The translations under genes were made by a program, and so were the position numbers. The notes under the pieces are model-generated. The model was not told where the DNA came from and made no database searches. It saw only the letters and a list, made by a program, of their open reading frames with translations. Shown in pieces: positions 1-7,624 of a DNA stretch of 27,861 nucleotides. Position 1 is the stretch's first letter; each line of letters starts with the position of its first letter. The stretch is from positions 1 to 27,861 of the forward strand of contig CAIMFR010000046.1 in NCBI GenBank assembly GCA_903840375.1. Reading direction: 5' to 3'. This DNA comes from Candidatus Adlerbacteria bacterium (lineage in GTDB: Bacteria > Patescibacteriota > Minisyncoccia > Phycocordibacterales > SBAW01).

Positions 1-1
1 C

Positions 2-1699
2 TTCGAGCGTGACTCGCACGACCCGTTCCTTTTGCCGGACATGGAAGTTGCCATCGAGCGAATTTTTACCGCGATAAAAAACAACGAACAGGTTTGTGTG
101 TGGAGCGACTACGATTGCGACGGCATTCCCGGCGGCGTGTTGCTCGCGACATTTTTGCGCGACATCGGACTTCGCGTGCGGCACTACATTCCGCATCGCC
201 ACAAAGAAGGGTACGGTTTGAATAATGCCGGGCTCGACGATTGCGCCGAGCAAGGCATCACGCTCGTCATCACGGTCGACCTCGGCATCACCGATTGTGA
301 TCAGGTCGCGCACGCGCGAGAAAAAAATATCGACGTAATAATTACCGACCACCACATCGTGCCGACGGAAATAGCTAGCAACGTGTCCCCGCAAAATCCT
401 CCCTTACAAATGGTCTGGCCTCGCCTTGCCGACCGGGCGATTGTCGGCGAGCGAGGAGAACCGAGGACCTTTGTAAGGGAGGATTTTGCGGGGACGATTG
501 CAACTCCTGTTCGCGAGATTCTTCCCGATGCGATCGCCGTCATCGATGCGAAGCGTGCAGACAGTCGCTATCCGTTCGACGGTCTGTGCGGCGCAGGTGT
601 CGCGTGGAAATTGGTGCAGGCAATTCTTTCGAAAAATAGATTTGGCATTGCTGAAGGAAAAGAAAAATGGCTGCTCGATCTTGTCGGCATCTCGACTGTC
701 GCCGACATGGTTCCGCTCGTCGATGAGAATAGAATGCTCGCACGATACGGACTCATGGTGCTGCGAAAAAATCGCCGCCCCGGTCTCGCTGCACTTCTCT
801 CGCTGATGCGTACGCGCGCAGAGTCTATCACGGAAGACGACATCGGTTTTATGATCGCACCGCGCATCAATGCCGCGTCGCGCATGGACTCGCCGCACGT
901 CGCCGCGGAGTTGCTGGCAAGTAGAGATTCTGACACGGCGATCGAACGCGCGCGCGAGTTGCATGCGATCAACGATGAAAGAAAGATTCTCGTCACGACG
1001 ATCGTGAAGGAGGCGAACAAGCGCGTCGCGTCTGATGGTGCGGAGCAGTATCCGGTCATCGTCATTGGCAGTCCGAACTGGCGGCCGGGAGTGCTCGGGC
1101 TCGTCGCGAATTCGCTCGCCGAGGCGCACGGCAAACCCGCGTTCGTGTGGGGTCGCGAGGGCGGAGAATTGTTGCGCGGATCATGCCGCTCGGAGGGCGT
1201 GATGAATGTGACCGAGATGATGCGCGCCGCCGGCGATGTTTTTGAGGCGTGCGGCGGACACTTTGCCGCGGGAGGATTTTCAATTCATCAGGAGCGCGTG
1301 TCCGAACTTCTGCCGAGCCTCGTGCGCGCGCATGAAAAATTATCCGCATCAGGAATTATAGAAAAAGAAATTGTGATCGATCGGAAGATGGAGCTCGCAG
1401 AACTGCCGTTCGCATACAAAGAACTGCAAAAGCTCGCGCCATTCGGTGTCGACAATGTCAAACCGCTTTTCCTGTTTCACGGCGTTACGGTGGCTAAGGT
1501 GCGTGTGTTTGGAAAGAGCGGTAACCATTTGGAACTTGGATTTTCGCGGGAAGGTTCGACCTGTTCCGGCATTGCATTTTTTTCCGGCGTCGATTCTTTT
1601 TCCAAAAAAGTTGAGACGAATATGATCGCGGATATTGTCGGACACATCGAATCAGATTGGCGCGGCCAGCCAAGAATTAGGATCGTAGATATTTTGTAG
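2..1699 (+). CDS. recJ: Single-stranded-DNA-specific exonuclease RecJ, 5' end outside window
   Basis: RecJ is a 5'-3' single-strand DNA exonuclease of recombination and mismatch repair. The frame is already open at base 2 and reads FERDSHDPFLLPDM before the first possible starts (TTG 32, ATG 41). That text is typical RecJ sequence, so the true start lies left of the window. Counting from TTG 32, the DYDCDG metal motif is at residues 26-31, TDHH at 105-108, PRINAASR at 277-284 and the DHHA1 motif GGHFAAGG at 408-415, followed by an OB-like C-terminus. All expected catalytic motifs are present. Odd feature: residues about 115-162 are absent from normal RecJ and are encoded by a long inverted repeat (separate entry). 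The frame stays open through it, so the enzyme may still be functional. The RNase H gene follows after 59 bases. Confidence 0.96.
   Translation, partial: FERDSHDPFLLPDMEVAIERIFTAIKNNEQVCVWSDYDCDGIPGGVLLATFLRDIGLRVRHYIPHRHKEGYGLNNAGLDDCAEQGITLVITVDLGITDCDQVAHAREKNIDVIITDHHIVPTEIASNVSPQNPPLQMVWPRLADRAIVGERGEPRTFVREDFAGTIATPVREILPDAIAVIDAKRADSRYPFDGLCGAGVAWKLVQAILSKNRFGIAEGKEKWLLDLVGISTVADMVPLVDENRMLARYGLMVLRKNRRPGLAALLSLMRTRAESITEDDIGFMIAPRINAASRMDSPHVAAELLASRDSDTAIERARELHAINDERKILVTTIVKEANKRVASDGAEQYPVIVIGSPNWRPGVLGLVANSLAEAHGKPAFVWGREGGELLRGSCRSEGVMNVTEMMRAAGDVFEACGGHFAAGGFSIHQERVSELLPSLVRAHEKLSASGIIEKEIVIDRKMELAELPFAYKELQKLAPFGVDNVKPLFLFHGVTVAKVRVFGKSGNHLELGFSREGSTCSGIAFFSGVDSFSKKVETNMIADIVGHIESDWRGQPRIRIVDIL
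385..495. repeat. In-frame palindromic insertion element inside recJ
   Basis: Bases 385-410 and 470-495 are perfect 26-bp inverted repeats (left arm begins GTCCCCGCAAAATCC). Inside them GGTC 412-415 pairs with GACC 466-469, and a second near-perfect inverted repeat starts CCTCGCC at about 419 and ends GGCGAGCGAGG at about 455. Outside the arms, GCAAC 378-382 and GATTGCAA 496-503 extend the symmetry imperfectly. The whole stretch can fold as one long hairpin. It adds about 49 codons between EI (codon 114) and EI (codon 163) of RecJ, where family members run directly from DHHIVP into LPDAIAVID. Insert length is a multiple of three with no stop. I infer a small palindromic mobile element tolerated within a protein. 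No second copy is seen in this window. Confidence 0.85.
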
Positions 1700-1735
1700 T
1701 TGAGGTCCAAAGCTGTTTTCTTTTCTCTGCCCTAG

Positions 1736-1744
1736 TGTTATAAA
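1736..1744 (+). promoter_or_regulatory. Extended -10 box upstream of the RNase H gene
   Basis: TGT-TATAAA is an extended -10 match between recJ and the RNase H gene. Transcription would begin near 1751, which removes the ATG at 1744 from the message and leaves the ATG at 1759 with a leader of about 8 nt. No clear -35 box is seen. Confidence 0.4.
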
Positions 1745-1758
1745 TGTTTCATATTCAC

Positions 1759-2187
1759 ATGGAAAAAATAATCATTCACACAGACGGAGGTTCTCGCGGC
1801 AACCCGGGTCCTGCCGGAGCAGGTGCGACCATTGCAGATGCGCACGGCGAGGTGCTCGCGGAAGTGTCCGACTATCTCGGAAAGGCGACGAACAACATCG
1901 CCGAGTACGAGGCGCTCGTGCGCGCACTTACGACCGCGAAAAAAATGTTCGGCGAAAAATTGTGCACGATGCATGTCGATGTCCGCATGGACAGCGAGCT
2001 GATCATTCGGCAGATGAACGGCATCTATCGTGTCAAAGATCCGAACTTGCAGGAACGATTTTTGAAAATAAAAAAGATGATCGCGGAGGATATGCCGAAT
2101 ATTTCTTTCACGCATGTATATCGCGAAAAAAATAAACATGCCGACAGACTCGTGAATGCGGCGATCGATGCGGCGGTAAAAAAGTAG
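1759..2187 (+). CDS. rnhA: Ribonuclease HI family protein
   Basis: It degrades the RNA strand of RNA-DNA hybrids. The protein is about 142 aa. It shows the RNase HI acidic residues in order: D in HTDGGSRGNPGPAG near the N-terminus, E in NNIAEYEAL, D in VRMDSELIIRQ and D in KHADRLVN. The sequence resembles the short RNase HI type without an extra N-terminal hybrid-binding domain. An ATG at 1744 would add five residues, but it overlaps the -10 box and precedes the expected transcript start. The ATG at 1759, directly before EKIIIHTDGG, is preferred. No Shine-Dalgarno sequence precedes either. comEC follows 34 bases downstream and may be co-transcribed. Confidence 0.92.
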   Translation: MEKIIIHTDGGSRGNPGPAGAGATIADAHGEVLAEVSDYLGKATNNIAEYEALVRALTTAKKMFGEKLCTMHVDVRMDSELIIRQMNGIYRVKDPNLQERFLKIKKMIAEDMPNISFTHVYREKNKHADRLVNAAIDAAVKK

Positions 2188-2221
2188 CACTGACAGCGAG
2201 GCAGATAACGGAAGCTCGGGT

Positions 2222-3714
2222 ATGAATGGAAATTTTTTGTATGCAATCGCCGTTGGCGTATGTGTCGGCATCGCGCTCGAGCTCCTCGGGTGTGTGAGTT
2301 TTTTCGTACCGATATTTTTTCTGTTTGTATCGTGCGCATTTTTATTTTTCGGCGCTCATCGTAAGAAATTTTTTATCGTTGCCGTCGCCTGTGCGTCAGT
2401 GGTTCTCGGCCTTGTCCGTGCCGATGCTTTTCTCGCCGCAGAGTCGCAGAAAAATTTTAACCAATACATCGGCGCGAGTGCTATCGTCAGTGGTGTCGTT
2501 GCAGACGATCCGGATCGGCGCGATACGTCGCTCCACGTCACGCTCGATGTTGAAAAAATAAATGGAAAAGAATTACCCGCGAGCGAACAGGGGACGATGC
2601 TCGCGATACTTCCGCGCGACACGTCGCTCGCGTATGGTGACCATGTCGAGGTTCGCGGGTTGGTCGTCGCGCCGAAAACATTCGAGACGAACAACGGACG
2701 TGAGTTCGACTATCCGGGGTATCTCCGCGCACATGGAATATCTGCGCTCGTGCAGCATGCGAGTTTGCAAAAAGTTTCTGTCGGCAGTTGGTCGCTTCAA
2801 AAATTTCTTTTCTCTCTCAAACACAGCTTTGAACACGCACTTGAAACCGTGATGCTCGAACCGCATGCGTCGCTGATGAATGGAATCTTGCTTGGTGAGC
2901 GGAGTGGTATTCCGAGTGATTTAATGCAGGCATTCATCACGTCCGGTCTCGTGCATGTCGTCGCGCTCTCCGGCTACAACATCACGATCGTGTCGGAGGG
3001 CGTGCTGCGCGTGCTGTCATTTTTACCTCGAGCGATGAGCGCATCGCTTGGTGGAGTTATGATGCTTCTTTTTGCACTGATGACCGGAGGAGGTTCGACG
3101 ACGATACGCGCGTGCATCATGGCACTCATCGCGATACTCGCGCGATACTTCCACCGTCCGACAATCGCAATGCGTTCGCTCGCCGTCGCAGCCGCAGTGA
3201 TGGCGATATGGAATCCTCTCGTGCTTCTTTATGACCCGTCATTCATCTTGAGTGTGCTCGCGACACTTGGTCTTATCATGTTGTCGCCATGGGTCGAGCG
3301 TTGGCTTTCGCATTTTTTTCTCTAAAGAATCCTCGCTTCGCCGGCACGCGGTCAATCGCAGCATCTACCATCGCCGTACAAATTTTTGTTTTGCCTGCAC
3401 TACTTTACCTCACCGGAGTGCTTTCATTTCTTTCTCTGCCGGCAAACATCCTCGCGCTTCCGATCATTCCGTCCGCAATGCTCGCCGGCTTTCTCGCCGG
3501 ACTGTTGGCGATGGTGCATCCAATTCTCGCGCTACTTCCGGCGCTCGTCGGCACGGCACTTCTCCAGTGGATGATCTCGATAGTAACTATCACCGCGGCA
3601 ATTCCATTTTCTGCGACAACTGTGGTTGCATTTCCCGCGTGGTTAATGGCACTCGTGTATATTCCGCTCACGTGGTTTGCAATACGCACCTACAGAAATT
3701 ATAGGGTTTCGTAA
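2222..3714 (+). CDS. comEC: ComEC/Rec2 membrane (competence) domain, frame broken at a T7 run
   Basis: ComEC forms the inner-membrane channel for DNA uptake. The first frame (2222-3325, 367 aa) holds N-terminal membrane helices, an OB-like soluble part (about residues 80-190) and the start of the competence domain with ALSGYNITIV and LGLIMLSPWVERW. It stops at TAA 3323. The family sequence continues without loss in the -1 frame (LKNPRFAGTRSIAAST, then LPALLYLTGVLSFLSLPANILALP) up to TAA 3712-3714. One extra T in the run at 3313-3319, or a -1 slip there, would restore a protein of about 496 aa. The C-terminal metallo-beta-lactamase domain of classical ComEC is absent; a stand-alone version is encoded at 18600-19478. 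The last codons lie inside a short dispersed palindrome. Identity is sure; whether the gene is intact is not. Confidence 0.88.
3313..3319 (+). other. T TTT TTT slippery heptamer at the comEC frame break
   Basis: The comEC zero frame reads CAT TTT TTT CTC TAA, so T-TTT-TTT sits in the X-XXY-YYZ register of -1 frameshift sites, with the stop codon two codons later. After a -1 slip the ribosome reads TCT CTA AAG and continues the conserved protein. Polymerase slippage on T7 would have the same effect, as would a simple one-base sequencing omission. Confidence 0.6.
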
Positions 3715-3723
3715 ATCCATAAT
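3698..3723. repeat. 26-bp near-palindromic repeat, copy 1
   Basis: An imperfect palindrome centred on GGGTTTCGTAAATCC. It is 25/26 identical to the minus-strand reading of 18375-18400. Both copies are followed by A-rich sequence and AAAACTCCGT. This copy contains the comEC stop codon, and the terminator hairpin at 3735 follows. Confidence 0.7.
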
Positions 3724-3734
3724 TTAAAAATAAA

Positions 3735-3760
3735 AACTCCGTATCGGGTGATACGGAGTT
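3735..3760 (-). terminator. Intrinsic terminator of the minus-strand gene at 3801-4346
   Basis: An 11-bp perfect stem (AACTCCGTATC / GATACGGAGTT) with loop GGGT. On the minus strand the hairpin is followed by TTTTTATTTTT, so it ends transcripts from the right. It lies 40 bases after that gene's stop. On the plus strand it lacks a T tract. Confidence 0.8.
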
Positions 3761-3800
3761 CCTGTTCGAGGCTGATCAGGTGAGCCTTTCGTAAGATCGT

Positions 3801-4346
3801 TTACGCCGCCTCGGCGTCGGCAACCCAGTCACGCCAACGTTCACGTCGTGCCTTGCGGTATGTTCGGAAGTTTTGTACGCACGAGCTGAACCGTGGAATC
3901 GTTGGATCGGCACAATGCCTCCTCCACACATCGTCGTCGTCCTGGGGGTACTCACCGCACCAACCCCAATACGGGTCGTCCCAGGGATCTCTTCCATTAT
4001 CTGCGAGGGCGTTGAGAAGTTCTTTTGCGATTCGCCCGGCATGTATCAACTTGTCGTATTCGTCAGGGCTAAGACCATTTTCAATTGCGTACGAGGATTC
4101 CGCCTCGTACGCCGAGAAGGTTATTTCCCAGTCGTAGTCCCGCAACGCATATTCCAGCTCGGCCGCTTCTGTGTCGGTCAATTCTTCTAGCGCATAGTCG
4201 GCGTCATGGCTGACGTCCGACTCGTGGTAGATCTTCGCGAGAGAGGGAAGTGGATCTTCCCAGTGTCGGAGCGTGTCGTTGTCCCGACGCTTTGCTCCGC
4301 GCCGCTTGCGATGGACGAGGATTTGGACTCGCTTGTGACGAATCAT
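3801..4346 (-). CDS. Hypothetical protein, acidic, Trp-rich
   Basis: About 181 aa with no family I recognise. The basic N-terminus (HKRVQILVHRKRRGAKRR) is followed by a long acidic middle with helical patches (ALEELTDTEAAELEYALRDY), an Asp/Trp-rich stretch (DPWDDPYWGW, QDDDDVW) and a basic C-terminus (RKARRERWRDW). There is no signal peptide or membrane segment. The frame continues upstream of ATG 4346, but GAAGG at 4357-4362 with 10-nt spacing and the change to coding-like composition favour this start. A TTGACA (4383-4388) lies upstream without a well-spaced -10. It has its own terminator at 3735. It is one of four small orphan minus-strand genes with Shine-Dalgarno-like sites. Function unknown. 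Confidence 0.72.
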   Translation of the reverse strand: MIRHKRVQILVHRKRRGAKRRDNDTLRHWEDPLPSLAKIYHESDVSHDADYALEELTDTEAAELEYALRDYDWEITFSAYEAESSYAIENGLSPDEYDKLIHAGRIAKELLNALADNGRDPWDDPYWGWCGEYPQDDDDVWRRHCADPTIPRFSSCVQNFRTYRKARRERWRDWVADAEAA

Positions 4347-4416
4347 CTTTTCTCGACCTTCTTTCGGCCGGTATAGTGTTTTTGTCAAGCTTCTATAGGA
4401 AGTCCCAAAAAACTTC

Positions 4417-5007
4417 TTACTGCACAACTGCAAACCGCTTTTCTGCCACGGCCCAGTTTTGGTTTGAGAAAAATGCTTCAATATATTTCGCTCGGCCGGT
4501 CGTGCTGTAGTCCGCGAGGTAAGCGTGCTCCCACACGTCGAGCGTGAGGATGATCGGGAGTGCTGCGAGTTGGCCTTGTTGGTGTTCACCGATCCACACA
4601 TTGTGGAAGGTGTTTGCCGCCACGTCGAAACAGAGGTTGACCCAGCCGATGCCGCGCATCATTCCAAGTTGGCGGAATTGTTTTTCCCATTCCCCGACGC
4701 TGCTGAATTGTTCTGCAAGTGCTGTACTGAGTGCGCTCTGTGGTGTGAGTTTTTGCACGCCGGCTTCGAATTGTTCGAAATACAATTCGTGCATGCGCAT
4801 GCCGTCGAACTCGAAAGGGAATCGTCGTGCCAGCTCTGCGATGGCGATCGCATTCTTCTCCGAATCTGCGCGCAGTGCGTCCATCTGCGTCATGAGCACA
4901 TTGCAATTTTTCACGTAACCGGCATAGAGGCCAAGATGTGCCGCGACCGATTCTTTTGATAAACCTGCCATCTCCGGCAGCGAAAACTTTTTCTCTTCGT
5001 ACGTCAT
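4417..5007 (-). CDS. Fe/Mn-family superoxide dismutase, divergent
   Basis: It converts superoxide to oxygen and hydrogen peroxide in the cytoplasm. The protein is 196 aa, the usual family length. Expected metal ligands are H24 (in AAHLGLYAGYV), H73 (RMHELYFEQF), D157 and H161 (LDVWEHAYLADY). The classical KHHxxYV helix is replaced by LYAGYV. Residue 69, four before H73, is Gly rather than the Gln of Fe-type enzymes. The outer-sphere Gln/His of the C-terminal domain would be within EHQQ (141-144), but I cannot assign metal preference by eye. There is no signal peptide and no Shine-Dalgarno before ATG 5007; the gene is transcribed away from the recombinase. Confidence 0.93.
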   Translation of the reverse strand: MTYEEKKFSLPEMAGLSKESVAAHLGLYAGYVKNCNVLMTQMDALRADSEKNAIAIAELARRFPFEFDGMRMHELYFEQFEAGVQKLTPQSALSTALAEQFSSVGEWEKQFRQLGMMRGIGWVNLCFDVAANTFHNVWIGEHQQGQLAALPIILTLDVWEHAYLADYSTTGRAKYIEAFFSNQNWAVAEKRFAVVQ

Positions 5008-5036
5008 ATATATATTGAATTGAATGATTAGTACTC

Positions 5037-5066
5037 TTAGTATCAGACATTTACCACAAATAGCAA
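5037..5066 (-). promoter_or_regulatory. Possible sod promoter
   Basis: On the minus strand TTGCTA (5061-5066), an 18-bp spacer and TACTAA (5037-5042) preceded by TG. This gives a leader of about 23 nt before ATG 5007. The hexamers are only moderate matches. Confidence 0.4.
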
Positions 5067-5076
5067 ACTCAACCTT

Positions 5077-6021
5077 TTATCCTCTCTGTTTTCCGTGGAA
5101 TTGCTTGTGGACCTCGCGGAGGTGTTTGTCGGTGATGTGCGTGTAGACTTGTGTCGTACTGATGTTCGCATGACCGAGCATTGCTTGCACCGATCGGATG
5201 TCCGCGCCGTTCTCGAGCAAGTCGGTAGCGAACGAGTGGCGAATGATGTGCGGCGTCACCTTGCGCGTGATACCCGCGACTATCGCGTAGTGTTTGACCA
5301 TGCGTTCGATCGAGCGCGGAGTGAGTCGCCTGTTTTTATCTCTCACCTCTTTCGCTCCGTTGCGTACGAACAGTGCTTCGTCCATGTCGCCGCGCTTGTC
5401 GAGGTACGACTTGATGCACTGTTTCGCGGCGTGGGAGAGGAACACCACACGCACCTTTTCGCCTTTGCCTCGGATGGAAAATTCGTCGCGCGAGAGGTCG
5501 ATATCGCGGTCGAGCGAACAGAGTTCCGACACGCGCAATCCTGTTGAAAAAAGCAGCTCAAGTATGGCTCGGTCGCGCAGTGTTGTCAGAAAGTCTCCGT
5601 TTCCTTTTTCATTCGTCGCAGATTTATTTGTTTCCGTCGGTGCTTTTATCAGGCGGTTAAGCTCGTCGGCGGAGATTAGGTCAATGTCGCGTGCGCCAAC
5701 CTTCGCCAGCTCTATTATTTCAGGGTTGAGTGAATGTACATTTCGCTTGCGGAGAAATTTGAGGAATGCGCGCAGAGCTATCATGTAATAATTTTGCGTG
5801 CGGTGCTTCATTGTGCCGGACGTGCCCGCCTGCCTGTTGAGATACATGCGGAACTCGCGCACCGCCGGTTCGGTTATCTGTCCGCATGAAGTGACCTTGC
5901 TGAAGTCGATGAAGCGCGTCAGATAGTGGTCATAATTTTCTATCGTCTTCACGCTCCGTCCGCGCTCGATCTCCAGATATTCCAAGAATTGCATCTTGAG
6001 TTCCTGCGCCTTGTTCTGCAT
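5077..6021 (-). CDS. Site-specific tyrosine recombinase, XerC/XerD type
   Basis: It performs strand exchange at a specific DNA site, probably chromosome dimer resolution. The protein is 314 aa. The N-terminal SAM-like core-binding domain (about 1-105) has FLEYLEIERGRSVKTIENY. The catalytic domain has R163 (TGLRVSE), K186 (RGKGEK), H258 and R261 (HIIRHSFAT), H284 (LGHANI) and the nucleophile Y293 (TTQVYTH), so all active residues are present. A Lys/Asn-rich loop (about 128-143) is inserted before the first catalytic helix. There is no neighbouring integron cassette or phage gene, which favours a housekeeping role; many CPR genomes carry a single Xer. ATG 6021 lies 6 nt after a -10 box, so the mRNA should be leaderless. 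Confidence 0.93.
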   Translation of the reverse strand: MQNKAQELKMQFLEYLEIERGRSVKTIENYDHYLTRFIDFSKVTSCGQITEPAVREFRMYLNRQAGTSGTMKHRTQNYYMIALRAFLKFLRKRNVHSLNPEIIELAKVGARDIDLISADELNRLIKAPTETNKSATNEKGNGDFLTTLRDRAILELLFSTGLRVSELCSLDRDIDLSRDEFSIRGKGEKVRVVFLSHAAKQCIKSYLDKRGDMDEALFVRNGAKEVRDKNRRLTPRSIERMVKHYAIVAGITRKVTPHIIRHSFATDLLENGADIRSVQAMLGHANISTTQVYTHITDKHLREVHKQFHGKQRG

Positions 6022-6027
6022 ACAACT

Positions 6028-6056
6028 ATTGTATAGATACTATGCGACGTTGACAA
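6028..6056 (-). promoter_or_regulatory. Promoter of the recombinase gene (leaderless start)
   Basis: Minus strand: TTGTCA (6051-6056), 17-bp spacer, TACAAT (6028-6033). Six bases separate the -10 from ATG 6021, so transcription should begin at or next to the start codon. Its -35 box shares five bases with the -35 box of the divergent helicase promoter. Confidence 0.75.
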
Positions 6057-6078
6057 TGTAATTCGACTATAGTATTAT
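6050..6078 (+). promoter_or_regulatory. Promoter of the DEAD-box helicase gene
   Basis: TTGACA (6050-6055, consensus), 17-bp spacer, TATTAT (6073-6078). Expected transcript start is about 6085, giving a leader of roughly five nt before ATG 6090. The -35 overlaps the divergent recombinase -35 by five bases. Confidence 0.8.
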
Positions 6079-6089
6079 GTGATGTCTAT

Positions 6090-7307
6090 ATGTATACAGA
6101 TTTTAAGAAACGGAATTATGGCGGTTCAGGAGCGTCTTTCAGTAACAAACGCTTTGTGCGCAAGCCTTTTTCACATGCAGGTTCACGTCCGAAGGTCACT
6201 TTTTTTAACGATGTTTCTTGCTTCATAAACAAGGCGACCGTCGTAGAGGAGGCCGAGCACTTTGTTCCGGAGCATCGCTTTGTCGATTTTGCTCTCGACG
6301 AACGACTGAAAAATAACATTGTTAAGAAGGGTTATGTTGACCCGACTCCTATCCAGGACAAGACCATCTCGCACACCCTGGCGGGTTCTGATGTTGTGGG
6401 TATTGCCAACACCGGCACCGGCAAGACGGCGGCATTTCTCATTCCTCTCATCCATAAAGTTTTGCAGAACAAAGGCGAGCGCGTGCTTATCATGGTACCG
6501 ACACGCGAGCTTGCGCAGCAGATAGGCGACGAGCTCCGTGGTTTCACCACCGGGCTTCCGATCTATTCCGCGACGTGTGTCGGCGGCACCGGCATCGGCC
6601 CGCAGATGGGCGCGCTTCGCCGCAATCCGCAGTTCGTCATCGGTACGCCGGGGCGACTCAAGGACTTACTCGAACGCCGTGCACTGGTATTGACCAACTT
6701 CACCACGGCTGTGCTCGACGAAGCTGATCGCATGCTGGACATGGGTTTCATTGTCGACATGCGCAAGATTCTTTCTCTACTTCCGAGCACTCGCAACACT
6801 CTTTTCTTCTCGGCGACACTTTCGCATGAGATTGAAAAACTCATCGGCGAATTTTTGCGCGATCCGGTTCGCATTTCGGTCAAGACGCGCGACACCGCCT
6901 CAAGTATCGACCAAGATGTGGTACGCGTACCACGCGACGGCAACAAGGTAGATGTATTGCATAACCTGCTTATCCAGCCGGAGTTCAACAAAGTACTCAT
7001 CTTCGGTCGCACGAAACACGGCGTGGAAAAACTTTCCAAGACACTCGTCGAACGCGGATTCCGTTCCGAATCGATCCACGGCAACAAGACGCAGTCCGGC
7101 CGACAGCGTGCGCTCGATTCTTTCAAGCGCGACAACGTGAACATTCTCGTTGCGACTGATGTCGCTGCGCGTGGTCTCGACATTGCCGATGTTTCCCACG
7201 TCATCAACTACGAACTTCCTGCGACGCATGACGACTACATTCACCGAATCGGCCGCACCGGTCGTGCCGGTAAAAAGGGCAAAGCGCTCACGTTCATTGG
7301 TGCATAA
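6090..7307 (+). CDS. DEAD-box ATP-dependent RNA helicase
   Basis: An ATP-driven RNA duplex unwinder involved in RNA decay or ribosome assembly. The protein is 405 aa. A Gly/Arg/Lys-rich N-terminal tail (about 1-60) precedes the core: Q motif PTPIQDK (85-91), Walker A ANTGTGKT (106-113), PTREL (137-141), TPGR (186-189), DEAD (210-213), SAT (241-243), then VATDVAARGLDI and HRIGRTGRAGKKG in the second RecA domain. It ends soon after motif VI, so there is no C-terminal RNA-binding extension. RNase J and an RRM protein lie in the same window, but no direct link is shown. A 69-aa Cys4 protein follows after 9 bases. No Shine-Dalgarno. Confidence 0.96.
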   Translation: MYTDFKKRNYGGSGASFSNKRFVRKPFSHAGSRPKVTFFNDVSCFINKATVVEEAEHFVPEHRFVDFALDERLKNNIVKKGYVDPTPIQDKTISHTLAGSDVVGIANTGTGKTAAFLIPLIHKVLQNKGERVLIMVPTRELAQQIGDELRGFTTGLPIYSATCVGGTGIGPQMGALRRNPQFVIGTPGRLKDLLERRALVLTNFTTAVLDEADRMLDMGFIVDMRKILSLLPSTRNTLFFSATLSHEIEKLIGEFLRDPVRISVKTRDTASSIDQDVVRVPRDGNKVDVLHNLLIQPEFNKVLIFGRTKHGVEKLSKTLVERGFRSESIHGNKTQSGRQRALDSFKRDNVNILVATDVAARGLDIADVSHVINYELPATHDDYIHRIGRTGRAGKKGKALTFIGA

Positions 7308-7316
7308 ATAAAAAAT

Positions 7317-7526
7317 ATGAAAAAGGCGATCGCAGAAATAACCCCAATAAAATCGAATCCAAATCTGCAATTGCAGGGAGCTCGCAAGACGTTCCAGAAA
7401 GACGGGCATTGGATAGAGAAGCCGAACAAAACGGCGGTGTTGCTCTGTATCTGCGGCAACCGTTACCTCAAAACTCGTCCGCATCAAGACAGCTGTCTTA
7501 TGTGTATGTCTATGATCGTTAAATAA
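7317..7526 (+). CDS. Small Cys4 (zinc-ribbon-like) protein
   Basis: 69 aa, family not recognised. The basic N-terminal half is followed by CICGNRYLKTRPHQDSCLMC, that is C-x-C then C-x2-C separated by 12 residues, a likely zinc site. It starts 9 bases after the helicase stop with only A-rich sequence in front, so it is probably translated from the helicase mRNA. The pairing suggests a nucleic-acid-binding partner, but this is inference. No membrane segment. Confidence 0.65.
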   Translation: MKKAIAEITPIKSNPNLQLQGARKTFQKDGHWIEKPNKTAVLLCICGNRYLKTRPHQDSCLMCMSMIVK

Positions 7527-7624
7527 GAGGAGAAAAGGTCGACTGTGTTGACTTGGATATTCTGCGCTATACTTAAAATGTATGGTGCAGATTTTTCTTT
7601 TACTAAAATAGTTTAACGATCATT

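Noticed and set aside
404..1129. Long minus-strand open frame opposite recJ
   Set aside because: A shadow of high-GC codon bias in recJ; no homology, no start signals.
1271..1281. GGGAGGATTTT in recJ as a second copy of the palindromic element
   Set aside because: Only 11 bases match and they encode the conserved GGFS of the DHHA1 motif.
4370..4388. TTGACA plus TATACC as promoter of the gene at 3801-4346
   Set aside because: The spacer is only 7 bp; no -10 at proper distance.
7548..7573. TTGACT/TATACT promoter for the membrane-anchored protein
   Set aside because: The spacer is 14 bp, too short to accept without further evidence.
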